From Cheiracanthium punctorium (Eukaryota > Arthropoda > Arachnida > Araneae > Cheiracanthiidae), in NCBI GenBank assembly GCA_038373885.1, contig JAWZYV010012274.1, forward strand, positions 2,604,001-2,668,000: a stretch of 64,000 nucleotides of DNA, in the 5' to 3' direction. Shown here piece after piece: positions 23,345-34,087 of this stretch. How positions within the stretch are numbered: the stretch's first letter is position 1; each line of letters begins with the position of its first letter. A model generated the notes under the pieces. It was given only the letters and a program-made list of their open reading frames with translations. It ran no database searches and was not told the DNA's origin. Made by a program: the position numbers and the translations under genes.

Positions 23345-26300
23345 GTTATGTTAATACGTTGAAAATATACTGCTCTACAGACCTATATATCTGTGGCTTT
23401 CTCTTTGGCAAAATGAATATATGTTACTGCCATGTTTACGAAATTTTGTAGCCGACTGTAAATACACTGTGTGCTATACATAAAGCATATAAAAATGAAG
23501 AAGACAGCAAAATTCTAGAAAAAAAAATCTCAAAATTAAGCCACATGCGCAAGTATTAAATGTATAATGCTAAGCTGTAAATGTACTAATGCTAAGCACA
23601 AGCTAAAAGTATTAAATGAGTGACAAGGCAAACATATACACACATATTTTTAAAATTTATGTTAAAAATATTAACGATGTCTTGAATTTATATTGTCAAT
23701 ATAATTTCGGGGGGGGGGTGAAGTTACATAAAAATTGCAAAATTTAGCAGAGTTTTCAAAATGTAGGCCTACGCAGAACCTGAAGATGCTATCAAAATAA
23801 TAAAAATAATAATTTGCAAAAGTGTTAATTGTGTCAAACCATTACTATTCATAGCTAACCGTTTTCACGAACACGAATTCCTTTTTTCTTTCCTTTTTCG
23901 TTCTACGCTGTTGAGCTACGTGTGTTCGTTAATATTGAAAATCCCATAACACGATGAATTTAAAAGCCAAATTCGGGTAATGTAATTTTATACGCTGAAA
24001 ATAAATTTTCAACTATTTTTCTAAAAACTTTTATTTAAAAAATACTTTAATGAAGTTTTTTGTTTGGGTATGAAGTTTGCATGTATCTTAGTGAAGAATG
24101 TGAAGCAGTCTGACAACTCCAGAGGGTGTGCCAGGGGACCTCGCCCGCCACCGATATTTGTATTTTTGTGACAGAAGGATAACAATCAAGCCTATTTTTT
24201 TTATATCCGCAAATTGTGTTGCCCGAGAGTAATCAACATAATATAAATACGTTTTGCTAGTCAAAAGGATACATTGGTTTTTTAGATTTGACTTCTTATG
24301 TTATTTGGGAAAGTCTTCAGAATGTTTAAATTTTAAAACCAGATTGAAAGAGAATAGTCTATTTCATTTTCTTTTGCTTAAAAATTGATAAATAAATAAG
24401 TTGTTGCGATAAATCAATAAATATTTGTGTCACCACAGCTACAATAGGAAGATCGCAGAGCGTATTCCAATTAAAAGAATGAATATATTAAGCCATTTCA
24501 ACTGGTTAAGCATATCATCGTTAACGCTAAAACGAGAAAAAAAAGTTACTTTATTTTGTTGTTGTGTGTGTATCATACAGCATATTTAAAATTGAGTATT
24601 CTGAAACAGCCAATTCTATGTTAGAACAAACGTCAAATTGACCAACGATAAGCGACTGAAAGTATATGTAGTTAAAAGAAAGTTTTATTAGAGATTTTCA
24701 ACAAGGTGATGGGGAGGAATAGCAAAATTGATAAAGATAACTTTATTTATACATTAATTAGTTTATTTCTGCTCATTAGTATCTCTGTTTTCATATTGCA
24801 TTAATTAAGAAAAATGAGAAAAATAAATGCAAAATAGAAAATTCAAGTCTTAATACCTGAATAGCGATATTTCTGTTTAATGATTAGATCAAGAAAATGA
24901 GGCAGATAAATGCAAAATAAATGATTTAAGTATGTCTTAGTGATGTAAAATTTTCATGGGATTTATGTATGAAAGTATGCCTCTCTTTCTTTTACAAGAT
25001 GTTGTCAATTTAGAGAAGGCAGTATAACATTATTAAATTTTTAAATGCAACTGCTTAAAATCATTTGACAAGAGCAAAAGTCGTTATGGATAAAGAACTT
25101 CGTGTTCTCGCATCGTACCAATCTCGACGGTCGACGTTCTCTTCGGAAATTGTTCGATTCCACAACCTGCAAAGATGAAGGGTCATTTGAGTAAAAGGGA
25201 CAAGACACAAAGATAAATATCTTCAATTTATTGTTTGCTGAGACTATATAAGTGCCTTCACAATAAAAAAATCTGTCATTGAAATATGTCTGCACTATTG
25301 ACCGGTGGATAGTATGTCGTTTCAATACACATTAAAAGTTAAGCTGAAGGTTTTTCTACGAAAAGAATTTGAATTTCGACCTCAGTAAAAGACAGCACAT
25401 AAAAATGCACACATAGGTAACATAAAGTAGCAGACAGCCGTTTCGAATACAGCAAGGACATTCTTCGCCAGTGTTGGTGTGAACTTGGTGAAAACAACGG
25501 GCGAAATAAGAGTTTACAGTTCTGGTTGTTACCGAATTCGCATCAAAACATGAAGGCTTGTTTTGTTAGATTCAAAAGAGCTGTCTTCTCTGTTTGTGGA
25601 TTTTTATACTTTCGCTTTTATTACAGCAAGAGTCAACATAGTAGTACGTTAACTTCATTTTAGTTCTGAAGACTGTACTGTTATTGGCGAAAATTTTAAA
25701 GCTATAAGATTCAAATTTTGTATCTGAAAAAAGTATAATTTTTTAACTGTTTATAAAGAAGAAATAACAATAATTAGCAACAGTAATAATTTTGGGAGGC
25801 CTCTAATTTTCTTACTTTCAACCTTGGTCTGAACGTTTTATTGTTATTCCTTTTTGTAAGCCGTCGTTCTGTTTTAAGGACACCATGCAGCTACTTGATT
25901 AGATTCTATCCGTATAACCTCCCCTGCTGTTTAAGAATACATGGATCAGCAGGTAATCAACTGATTACTTTTTTTCTAATTAACTGACTTCAAAAATCGA
26001 GGTATATGGAAGATTTCAGCCATTCTTTTGGCTTTACATTTAGAATGATTTCTGATAGATCCCCCCCCCCCAGAAAAATTTTTGAAATCGGTCCGATATA
26101 ATTTTTATATAATATTTATATAGTTTTAGAGTTATTCTGATTTACAATTTTCAAAAAAGTTGAGAAAATGTTTAAGTTGATGGCAGATTTAATTAGAAAA
26201 TTGGAAAATTTTGCAGAATTAATTTTGAAACTTCTTTAGGAGTTGTATTAGGATTGATGAGATAGAACTCACTCTCTCAACGAAATTTTTAAACTGAGGT

Positions 26301-26766
26301 GTTTAATGAACCTTTAATTGATCTTCAAAATTATTATTTGAAAAAGTTCATTTAAACATACTTAAGTTATTGTTTATACTAATATCGAAAGATTTAATGG
26401 CAGCGCTCATTCTTATTGTTTTATCTTTCACAATCCATCATTTGTGTGATTAAGGGTTCAAATTGTGCTGATGGCGTTAAAGCCGTTACTGCTCAAGCAT
26501 CTGAAAAAAAGTTTACACCTTTTTGAACTTTAAAAAGTATTTTCTAATGTAAGAAATAATCTGATTTTGGGGGGGGGGGGGGTATGCTTTTCGTTTAAAA
26601 TAAATAAAATGTAGAATGAGTTTTTGAAAATACAAAATCAAATCTATATAAATTCCACATAAAAACAACATTAATTTAGTAATGACAATAATGTATTTTT
26701 AATTCAAATCAATCTCCTGAATTTCATATTATTATATAATTGTTAGGTATGTTTATCATATATATA
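23345..26766. other. Unassigned DNA with one candidate exon
   Basis: No repeat family identified apart from a two-unit local duplication at 24800-24945 built on AAATGCAAAATA. G run at 23709-23717, C run at 26061-26070 and a G run of about 15 at 26568-26582. The possible exon at 25061-25166 is listed separately. Confidence 0.4.
25061..25166 (-). CDS. Candidate terminal exon (weak)
   Basis: On the minus strand a plausible 3' splice site, TTTACTCAAATGACCC then TTCATCTTTGCAG, ends at 25167. The next 106 bp are locally GC-richer than their surroundings and open in more than one frame. One frame gives LWNRTISEENVDRRDWYDAR and a stop at 25061-25063, and a second gives CGIEQFPKRTSTVEIGTMRE and an earlier stop. 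I recognise neither peptide and found no partner exon or AATAAA signal close by. It may be the last exon of a gene lying mostly to the right, an alternative exon, or chance. Confidence 0.2.
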
Positions 26767-27046
26767 CAGGGTGCGTCATAAAAACGTATTCACACTTTGA
26801 ATTGATATAGAAAATTCATCTTCCTGCCCAACAAAATTAAATTTCTGGTAAAAATGTAATATTTTGTTTAAAAAATGCAATTCCTAGCACATTCTCCAGA
26901 CCGTACGCCAATCAATTTTTAACAATGGATGACGTGCAGTAAGTGACGAGACAGCCTCAAACCACGTAACCTGGACACACTTTGGGATGAGATTCAAGTG
27001 GTATGAGCAGATATCCCATTGCTTTGTTCGAAATCAGTCCTGGCTC

Positions 27047-27166
27047 CAGGCCCGGAGTGGCCAGGCCGGCTGGTCGGCTACTGTCGAGGGCCCCCGGCCC
27101 AAGGGGGCCCCGGAAAGGCCCGCAAAATGGATATACTACTTTATAATTAAAGTAATTTTATTTATA
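27047..27166 (+). mobile_element. hAT-type element, left part (GGCCCGGACTGGCC ends)
   Basis: Starts CAGGCCCGGAGTGGCCAGG inside the Tc1 relic and continues with ATGGATATACTACTTTATAA, found also in the whole copy at 47592-48008. It is cut at about 27166 by the 2.2-kb repeat. A continuation resumes near 29835. Confidence 0.7.
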
Positions 27167-27573
27167 TACTAGCTGCGTGCCCGTGCTTCGCACGGTAGAA
27201 AACGAATATTTTCCTAAAATATAATCGTATCTGTGCGAAAACAAAATCTAAAAAAAAAAAAAAGTTCAAGTAGTCCCTTTGTTGAAACTACCGTGGGATA
27301 TATTAACGAAACGTAGGATTATAGTTAAATTAGTTGTAAAACGATCGCGCGCGTTGAAAAATGATGAATAGAACAATTTTAATTTCACGAAATATTAATT
27401 AACGTGATTATTGTGTTTTAATTCATATTAACCTAACAAATCTACTATTTCTACCTATTGTTTATTCTATCTATTACTTATATTAATATTATCTATCTTC
27501 GTTTCTCCCTCTTTAATGCTCAATCTAAAGAAACAGATTAGATATTTTAAACCAATGGTTTTTGTTTGTTTGT

Positions 27574-27806
27574 GGGATTACGGCCGATTAGCTACGCGGG
27601 GGCTCTAGGCCGATGGGTGGGGTGCCCTCCGTGGGGTCTTTCTAATGGGTCCTAACCCGTATTTATGCTAAGTTTCGGAGGAAACCACGGAAAACTCCGA
27701 ACGGTTAGGTCGACGGTCGCGCGATGGGACCCGAACTCGGGACCTTCACACATCACCCGTCTACCATTTCCAGTGGCATAACCACTGTGCCATGGTGAGG
27801 CTAAAC
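27574..27806 (-). repeat. tRNA-derived SINE (family B), well preserved
   Basis: On the minus strand the head has GTGGTTATGCCACTGG (A-box region) and, about 45 nt on, GGTCCCGAGTTCGGGTCCC around the B box. The body matches 16923-17157 (GTGCCCTCCGTGGGG, TCCTAACCCGTATTTATGC, TAAGTTTCGGAGG). The spacing of the two boxes fits an internal polymerase III promoter. Confidence 0.85.
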
Positions 27807-28653
27807 CAATGGTGCCTTCTACTCATTGATGAGTCTTTAGAATTTATGCATCGCCATTAAAACAGCTCTCCCAATGTTTTTAAGCATAAATCTTGTCAGA
27901 TTGACGTATTTAGCACCGCAAAATATTTCATCTCGGCGTGGTGGAAAATATCCAACCTGCCCAATATAAATATTTACCTGCATGGTTGTCTCGTGTAAAA
28001 CATCAAACTGTATAACCTCGAGGAACCATTTAGAATAGCTCAAATTGCGAATAGGACGTTAAATTGTGTTGCAGAGTTTACAAATTTCACACAACTTTTA
28101 ATTTACGACGTCATGTTCTGACCCCGAGTTTTTGAGTCCAGTTATTTCTCGCAGTAGTTTACAAATGGAGTAATATTCAACCATTCGACGTTGTAAAACT
28201 CTCACTTGCAACAGAACTTATTAAAGTTAATTTGAGAGATGTTGGGTTTCTTCCTAGTTAATAGGTATTTTAAGCATTTTCCGGAGCTATTTTGTTAATG
28301 ATGTAACTTTTCTGCAAGAGCTTGCTAATTTGCTGGAATTCAACAAAAAAAAGTATATCTAATATATATACAGCCTAAAATCGTATCAAACTTGGCGACA
28401 TTTTACACGATTTTTGGGAATACGACAAACTTCGTCAATCCGATAGCGAACACTATGTATTATGTTAATTAGTATTTTTCACCTTTAGGCGACATTCGAA
28501 TTTCCCAAGATTTTAAAAAACGCAAGTTTCCTTTCGTTATTACGATGGCTGAAAAATCACAGTATTCAAAAATTGCCAAGGGTAGCTCACGTATTAAAAA
28601 AATACTTTGGGTTTTTATAATAGTAAATTTTTACGACAAAACATTTTATCTAA

Positions 28654-28792
28654 GGCTGGGATTCAGACTCTAATATTTACCGTCATAGAAACCAGTTTAT
28701 TGACCGGTTCTAGTTTTATTATTGGTTTAAAAACTGGAATCGTCAATAAAACTGGTTTATAATGACTGTCAATAGAGGTCTGCATCCCAGCC
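28654..28792. mobile_element. Small MITE with CTAA flanks (PIF/Harbinger-like)
   Basis: Ends GGCTGGGATTCAGACTCT and AGGTCTGCATCCCAGCC are inverses with few differences, 139 bp. CTAA lies directly outside each end, fitting a 3- to 4-bp duplication that contains TAA. TAA duplication is typical of PIF/Harbinger. The interior repeats ACCAGTTTATTGACCGGTT-like arms and is partly palindromic. Confidence 0.65.
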
Positions 28793-29250
28793 CTAATTAG
28801 ATTTCCAACTGATTTTTAAATTCATGACGTCAAATTGACATCATTCTCAGTTGCGATATCTAACATGAATTAGTGAATGAAGAAGGAAAAAAAATACACA
28901 CGTTTTTTTACTTTTCTACATCATCTGATAAGGTGGAAGTTTATATTGTTTCGCTCGTGGTGTAATTTTCTAAAAGCTAGTTAACCTAGTTAGGATTTCT
29001 AATGCATTTTTACACTCGTAACATCAAAATGACGCCAACCTCACTTGAATTATTGAAGATAATAAATAAATAAATCTAACTTTGTCAACTATACTCACTA
29101 ATGTGCTCAAATCGGACATTTGAGTAGCTTTCTACCCTGAAAATTGCGAAAAATTGTTGAAAATTAGGGAACAGGTGGATTTTCAGAATTTTAAAGTTTA
29201 CTATGGACTATTTTCAACAACTTTTCAACAATTTTTCAACTATTTTCAAC

Positions 29251-29277
29251 AAACGACATAGTCAAACTATGTCGTTT
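29251..29277. repeat. Perfect short hairpin inside the 2.2-kb repeat
   Basis: Arms AAACGACATAGT and ACTATGTCGTTT (12 bp) around a CAA loop, close to the repeat's 3' end. Subterminal hairpins near a 3' end occur in Helitron-like elements, but no CTRR terminus follows directly here. Confidence 0.65.
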
Positions 29278-29391
29278 TACATATTTGTGCAAAATTTCAA
29301 GCCGATCGGTCACACGGTGTGAGAGGAGTTCCTAGACAAACAAACAAACAAACAAACAGACAAACTTTCATATTTATATAATAGATATATA

Positions 29392-29826
29392 CTGGGTGAA
29401 TCTAAACTCTTGGGCAAAACTTTAAGGGGTGATAGGGCACATAATAAGGAATCAGAATCACGGGGTCGGCAACGTCGTCTTCGTACAGCTGTTAATAATC
29501 ACTTCGGGAAAAAGTGCTGTAAAAACAGTGCGCTTTCCGACCATTGTTTCGCCAGAAACTAATGTACTTTTCTCCGAAAACAGAAGACTAAAATGGATAG
29601 TTTAAAAAGTTTATTTTATTTCATGGATGAAATTTTCGGAGACGAGCCTATTGTTTATGAAACTTGCTTAAGAAATTAGACGGACACTTCAATGCTTTTC
29701 CAAAAGTGATTATTACCGGGTAAGTTAAAACTGCGTTTTTCACCCCAGATTGCTATGTGATTACAATTCCTCATTATGTGCCAGATCACCCCTTAAAGCT
29801 TTGCCCAAGAGTTTAGATTCACCCTG
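29392..29826. mobile_element. TA-inserting MITE with ~65-bp inverted ends
   Basis: Left end CTGGGTGAATCTAAACTCTT, right end AAGAGTTTAGATTCACCCTG. The arms stay paired for about 65 bp with a handful of mismatches (GGGCAAAACTTTAAGGGGTG against its inverse). TA lies on each side at 29390-29391 and 29827-29828. The 435-bp copy is non-coding and sits directly against the right end of the 2.2-kb repeat. Confidence 0.88.
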
Positions 29827-29834
29827 TATATATC

Positions 29835-29960
29835 AGAAAAAATGGATTATTCATTTACCAGTAATCTTACGTCTATACGCAGCGGAGCATCCCAGGAACT
29901 CCGCGGCTAGAGGGGACCTCAAAAGCTCTAAAATAGTTAAAAGTGATTTTTAGACTTTCT
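29835..29960 (+). mobile_element. hAT-type element, resumed part
   Basis: AAAAAATGGATTATTCATTT, CCAGTAATCTTACG and GCGGAGCATCCCAGGAAC match the interior of the 31227 and 47592 copies. It is the likely continuation of the piece broken off at 27166. The right terminus is not present here. Confidence 0.6.
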
Positions 29961-30042
29961 GTTAAATATTATAATAGTTTATCTCGTGTTTTGTCCCTAT
30001 TAAATAAATGACGCATGCACACAAAATTATAATCTATATATC

Positions 30043-30087
<45 letters not shown>

Positions 30088-30980
30088 TTTACAAACTGTT
30101 TATAGCAAGCTATGATTAATATATATGAATAGATTAATTACAATGGAGTTTTTACGACCTACTAAGTATTTCCAGATGTTCTGCAGTAAAACTCACTAGA
30201 TTCAGTTGAAAAACTAGGCATTTTTTAAGCTTTGTAATGCATTGCATTAGCTTCGAAGTTGCATTGAAAAAATTGTTAGATTTAGCTACAAATCATCTAA
30301 TTTGCAATACTGTACTAACTCATCTTTCAGTGACAGAACAACTCAAGGATAGATTACCAGTTAATCGGCCTTTGTTTCAGAGCAGTACACTCTTTTGGGG
30401 GGGGGGGTCACCTTCATGTCTCAAAATACCGTACGTTGTTTGCTTATATAAACTTCTCAAACAACATCCTTTCCTGGAATATAAGTACAAAAGGCAAAAA
30501 CTTGTTGCGTGTGAAATCCGAGCTGGAAGTGTATAATTTGCAACTAACAAAGAGACGACGAACATAAGGATTATTCTCAGAAAAATAATTGACACTTCAC
30601 CTTTATATATTTCGCGCGCTTTTCCATGTCCGGGAGGGGCTGGTGTAGTCGCAGAAAATAACCGGACTGGAAGGTGATCAAGTCAGTCGGCGAGCTTGCG
30701 TAATGATATACCGCTAATCTGATTTTGATTACTAGCAAACACTGAATGAGATATTCGTGGAACTGGTAAGGGGATTCCTGGTAAGGGGGTAAGCATTTTC
30801 CGAAGGACAAAGTCAAACTATGGAAGAAGAAAAATAAGGTTACTCAGAAAAGTATTAAACATGCCTCTACACTATAGCTAAAATAGTCATTTAATAAAAG
30901 CACTTTAAAACCTGTGAAAAATAATGAATATTTTGAATAAGCATTGATTGAATTCAATTAAAATTGCAATTTGTTTGCTG

Positions 30981-31017
<37 letters not shown>

Positions 31018-31226
31018 ACGCTATAGACATAATCCGAAAAATACTGTAGCAGAAATCTACCTTCAAACAATTTAATATCGTAATATACTTAAAAGAAAAG
31101 TTTCGTTTAGCTCGGGCAAAAAATTTAAAGCCGGCTGTATAAAAGTGAAATTACTTGTGTGAAAAAAAAAAGAAAAAATATTGATCCAATTAGAGAAAAA
31201 ACTGCACTCATTTAGGAAAAAATTTT
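29961..31226. other. Unassigned DNA inside the nest
   Basis: Holds a (TA)n tract at 30028-30080, a G run at 30398-30408 and a poly-T of about 33 at 30981-31013. The frames at 30237-30536 and 30577-30816 have no recognised motif. It may be another inserted element whose ends I could not find. Confidence 0.4.
30981..31013. repeat. Poly-T tract
   Basis: About 33 consecutive T. On the minus strand this is poly-A and could be the tail of a retroposed copy, but the sequence before it on that strand matches nothing I recognise. Confidence 0.8.
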
Positions 31227-31589
31227 CAGGCTCGGCCTGGACAGACCGGCGATTGCCCCAGCGAGACCTCCCAAAAATGAAGATATGTTACTTTATAATT
31301 ATACTAATTTGATATATATCACAGTAATATACCAAAGTAGTTTGGTTATTTATTTCCTTGTAATCTTACGCCTTTACACAGCAGCGTAGCGGAGGACCCG
31401 CAGGTCCCCCGAAGAATCGGGTGCCCCCAACAGCTTTAAAATATTTAAATATGGTTTTTAACTACTAGGCACGTAAGCCTAATCTTCAATTATTACATAT
31501 CCTACTATTCTATTCCTTCTAAATTCCCCAGTAAGGGGCCCCTTTTCAATCACTAGCCGAGGGCCCCCAAAGCAGCCCGTCCGGGACTG
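31227..31589 (+). mobile_element. hAT-type element (GGCCCGGACTGGCC family)
   Basis: Begins CAGGCTCGGCCTGGACAG and ends CAGCCCGTCCGGGACTG, 363 bp. The interior shares CTTGTAATCTTACGCC, AGCGGAGGACCCGCAGG and GGGCCCCTTTTCAATCACTA with the copy at 47592. Flanks aaaatttt and ccgggcca do not match, so its right end may belong to the older interrupted copy that started at 27047. Confidence 0.65.
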
Positions 31590-31854
31590 CCGGGCCACGA
31601 GATAGCCGTGGCCGGGCTCGTACTCAGGAATATTCCGAAGCTGAAAGCCACCACTTTGAACATTTTGTTTAACCACCATTTAGAACATTCTGTTTAGCCA
31701 CGATTTAGAACATTCAGGAAACTAGAAAATACACTTATCTTTGAAATTTGACTATAGCCTTACTTTCCTCAAGAATTTAACCTTTTCAATTGAAAAATAA
31801 ATTTTCTATGGTAACTTGAAGTGTGTATACATTTTCCCGACACACCCCGTATTT

Positions 31855-33888
31855 AAAACCTAACTTTCAAGAGATTTCTAAAGGCTATTCCATCCTCCTG
31901 TGTATAAATAAGTGAAAATATTGTATCAGTTTTGAGTCGCGCCTCCTAAAAATAATTTAAATATTTTCAAAGTTTGAAATTCATTTTAGAATGTTATAGA
32001 ATTACCGTTTTTAGTTTACAACTTTCTAATTTTAAACACACACATCTACGTTAAAATCTGAGAGCAGGTGAGTGTAAGACGAAAGTTTTAGTCAAACAAC
32101 GTGACTGTTTCATTCACATGATAAGGCATTTTTCTACACAAACGTGTTACATAGAAAGACTTTCAAACGGAATGAATGCAATGGTTTACTTTACATTGAT
32201 TAAACTAGATTTTTGAAAGATGAAAAAAAAAACTTTCACATTCCCGAAGAACAGTAACTGATAATTTTTGTTTTTTAATCAGCATACTGCTCAAAACAAT
32301 GCTTATTGAACATTCTATTTATGCTAAGGTCGCGAGGATTATGTGCGTATACGTTTTTCACTTTTTTTAATAGAGCACTTCAGTAACATGTACTTCGAAC
32401 ATAATAACACAAGGATTGCGGTGGCTTCTTAAATTCGTGAGTCCCAGTAACTCGTAATATTAACTGTTTTGAATCCGTTTTTAGTTACGGCAGAGAATAA
32501 TGAAAACGCTTGTAAGTGTAACACTGAAACGTAAAAGTGAGTTATCAGGTATGCCTAAGGTCTTAATAAAGTGAGTCTCAGTGTTACAGGGCCTCCGAGA
32601 GAAATTTTATAAGGCGGGGTAAAAATCTCCCCCCCCCCCCACTTTTCGTAAAACGCAAAAGTTTCGAAAAAACAGGAGTGGGAGGGAAGAACTTTTTTGT
32701 AAAACTGCTCTTTTTAATGATTTTTATATAAAATGCTAAAAGGTAGGAGAGTGAAGTTTTTCTGATATGTAATGGCACTTTTAATTCATGTTCAAAGACT
32801 GAAATATATATATATATACTAGTATTTAAATGGCAGATTCAACATTTCTTGGAAGACATTTCAATACACTTTATTTCAAAATAGAATTTATAAAAGCTCA
32901 AAGATAACGATGACACCATTTTTTATTATAATTTTTTTATTGATTAATTATGAATCATTAAAATATATATCATAAAATCATAAATAGAAACCTGCGGTAA
33001 AATTTATTTTCATTAGAATCAGTATGTTTCAAAACCCCTAAAATAAATTTCGGTTTCGTTTGGAAAAATAGTTTTGAAAATATACCCTAATATAGTAAAA
33101 AGCGAACCTGTTGAAGTCTACCATGCTGTATATTCAATTTACTTGAAGGGAAGCTAAATCAGTTTAAGCTGCGTAAATTTTGCAAGAAAGTTAAAGTGAG
33201 AAAAAAAAAAATCTCTGTCAAAATGCTAAAAGGCAGCAAAGGAAAAATCACCTTTTCAGTTGTGTGAAGGAGTTTATTCGGTTGTTTCTGCAGAGAACGA
33301 ACACTTTCTCGTTTTATTTTAGAATTCTGAAATCTCTTTTTCGCATAATGCGAAAAAGAGATCTCAACCGCATCTCAAACCCCCGGCTAAATATTGATTC
33401 AAACTCCAACTGCTAACTCGCTCAAATTTCGCTGTACAACAGTGAAAATTCAAAGTGAGGGTAACAGAGGCTCAGGAGAACGGTTGAGAAAAAAAGAGGT
33501 ATAAATTGAGAATTTTAAAATCAAAATAAATATGAAGACGGTTCCTCAAACAGTTAAAATTCGTATAAAAAATATAAAGCATTAAATCATAAACATAACA
33601 ATTCACCTCCGACTCAATTAAACTCAAAATATCGCTACTACATATCACTGAGCTATTTTGAAAAGCGAACAATGTTGCTTCATAGTCTGGTTAAAGACTC
33701 ACTGATTTACTATGTCTAGACGAGAATGGGAAATAACATTTTCTTTTTTTAAAGATGAGTAATTTCTACTTTCGCTTTAATTCTAGAGATTTTTTTCAGA
33801 TACTTGAGCTTTCGGGATAAATAATGTGATAAAATAGTGCATTAGCAATTGGTTCGCAAAAAATAATAGTGCTCTTTAAATATGTATA
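31855..33888. other. Unassigned DNA
   Basis: No gene. At 32587 a CAGGGCCTCCGAGAG start resembles a hAT left end, but no matching right end was found. C run at 32631-32641. Confidence 0.4.
33332..33362. repeat. Perfect 31-nt palindrome
   Basis: Arms ATCTCTTTTTCGCAT and ATGCGAAAAAGAGAT, 15 bp each, around one central A. Chance of a perfect 15-bp stem with a 1-nt loop is low. No flanking repeat structure explains it. Confidence 0.8.
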
Positions 33889-33896
33889 GCTTATTT

Positions 33897-34079
33897 CATG
33901 GGTGCCCATACCTATGGGCAGGGTGGGGCCATGAGTGCCCCCTAGCTCCCATATTACTGTTATGATTTGCGTACTGGTATGACGTAGAAGTGGTTCAAAA
34001 CTGAAATATAGTATTTTTCTTGGGCAAGGCCCTTGATTTCCCCCCCCCCCCATTACAAGCATTCATATGTGCGCCCATG
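33897..34079. mobile_element. MITE with 8-bp target duplication (CATGGG ends)
   Basis: Ends CATGGGTGCCCATAC and GTGCGCCCATG enclose 183 bp, and the flanks gcttattt at 33889-33896 and 34080-34087 are identical. The 8-bp duplication places it with hAT-like elements although the ends are CATGGG rather than CAG. A C run of 12 lies near the right end. Confidence 0.85.
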
Positions 34080-34087
34080 GCTTATTT

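Larger units (their letters stand above)
27167..29389 (+). mobile_element. 2.2-kb interspersed repeat, class unresolved
   Basis: Starts with CTAGCTGCGTG and the perfect stem CCGTGC-TTC-GCACGG (27181-27195). It ends with CACACGGTGTGAGAGGAG, an AAAC-repeat tract (29336-29360) and CAAACTTTCATATTTATAT. Non-coding. Starts with a GCTTCGC hairpin and ends with CAAACTTTC are shared by a large group of non-autonomous animal repeats, but I cannot say whether it derives from a LINE, a Helitron or something else. It carries a SINE (27574-27806) and a small MITE (28654-28792) inside. Confidence 0.5.
26767..31850 (+). mobile_element. Tc1/mariner-superfamily element split by nested insertions
   Basis: The left half (26767-27046) begins CAGGGTGCGTCATAAAAACG after a TA and carries transposase remnant KPRNLDTLWDEIQVV followed by an in-frame stop. 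The right half (about 31617-31850) resumes with CTCGTACTCAGGAATATTCC and a HHFEH-like block, and ends CACACCCCGT followed by AT. The order of these blocks matches the uninterrupted copy at 6218-6642. About 4.5 kb of younger insertions lies between. The transposase is dead. Confidence 0.7.

Noticed and set aside
27820..27850. Hammerhead ribozyme core (TTGATGAG motif)
   Set aside because: No matching GAAAC strand and no helices of suitable spacing were found around it.
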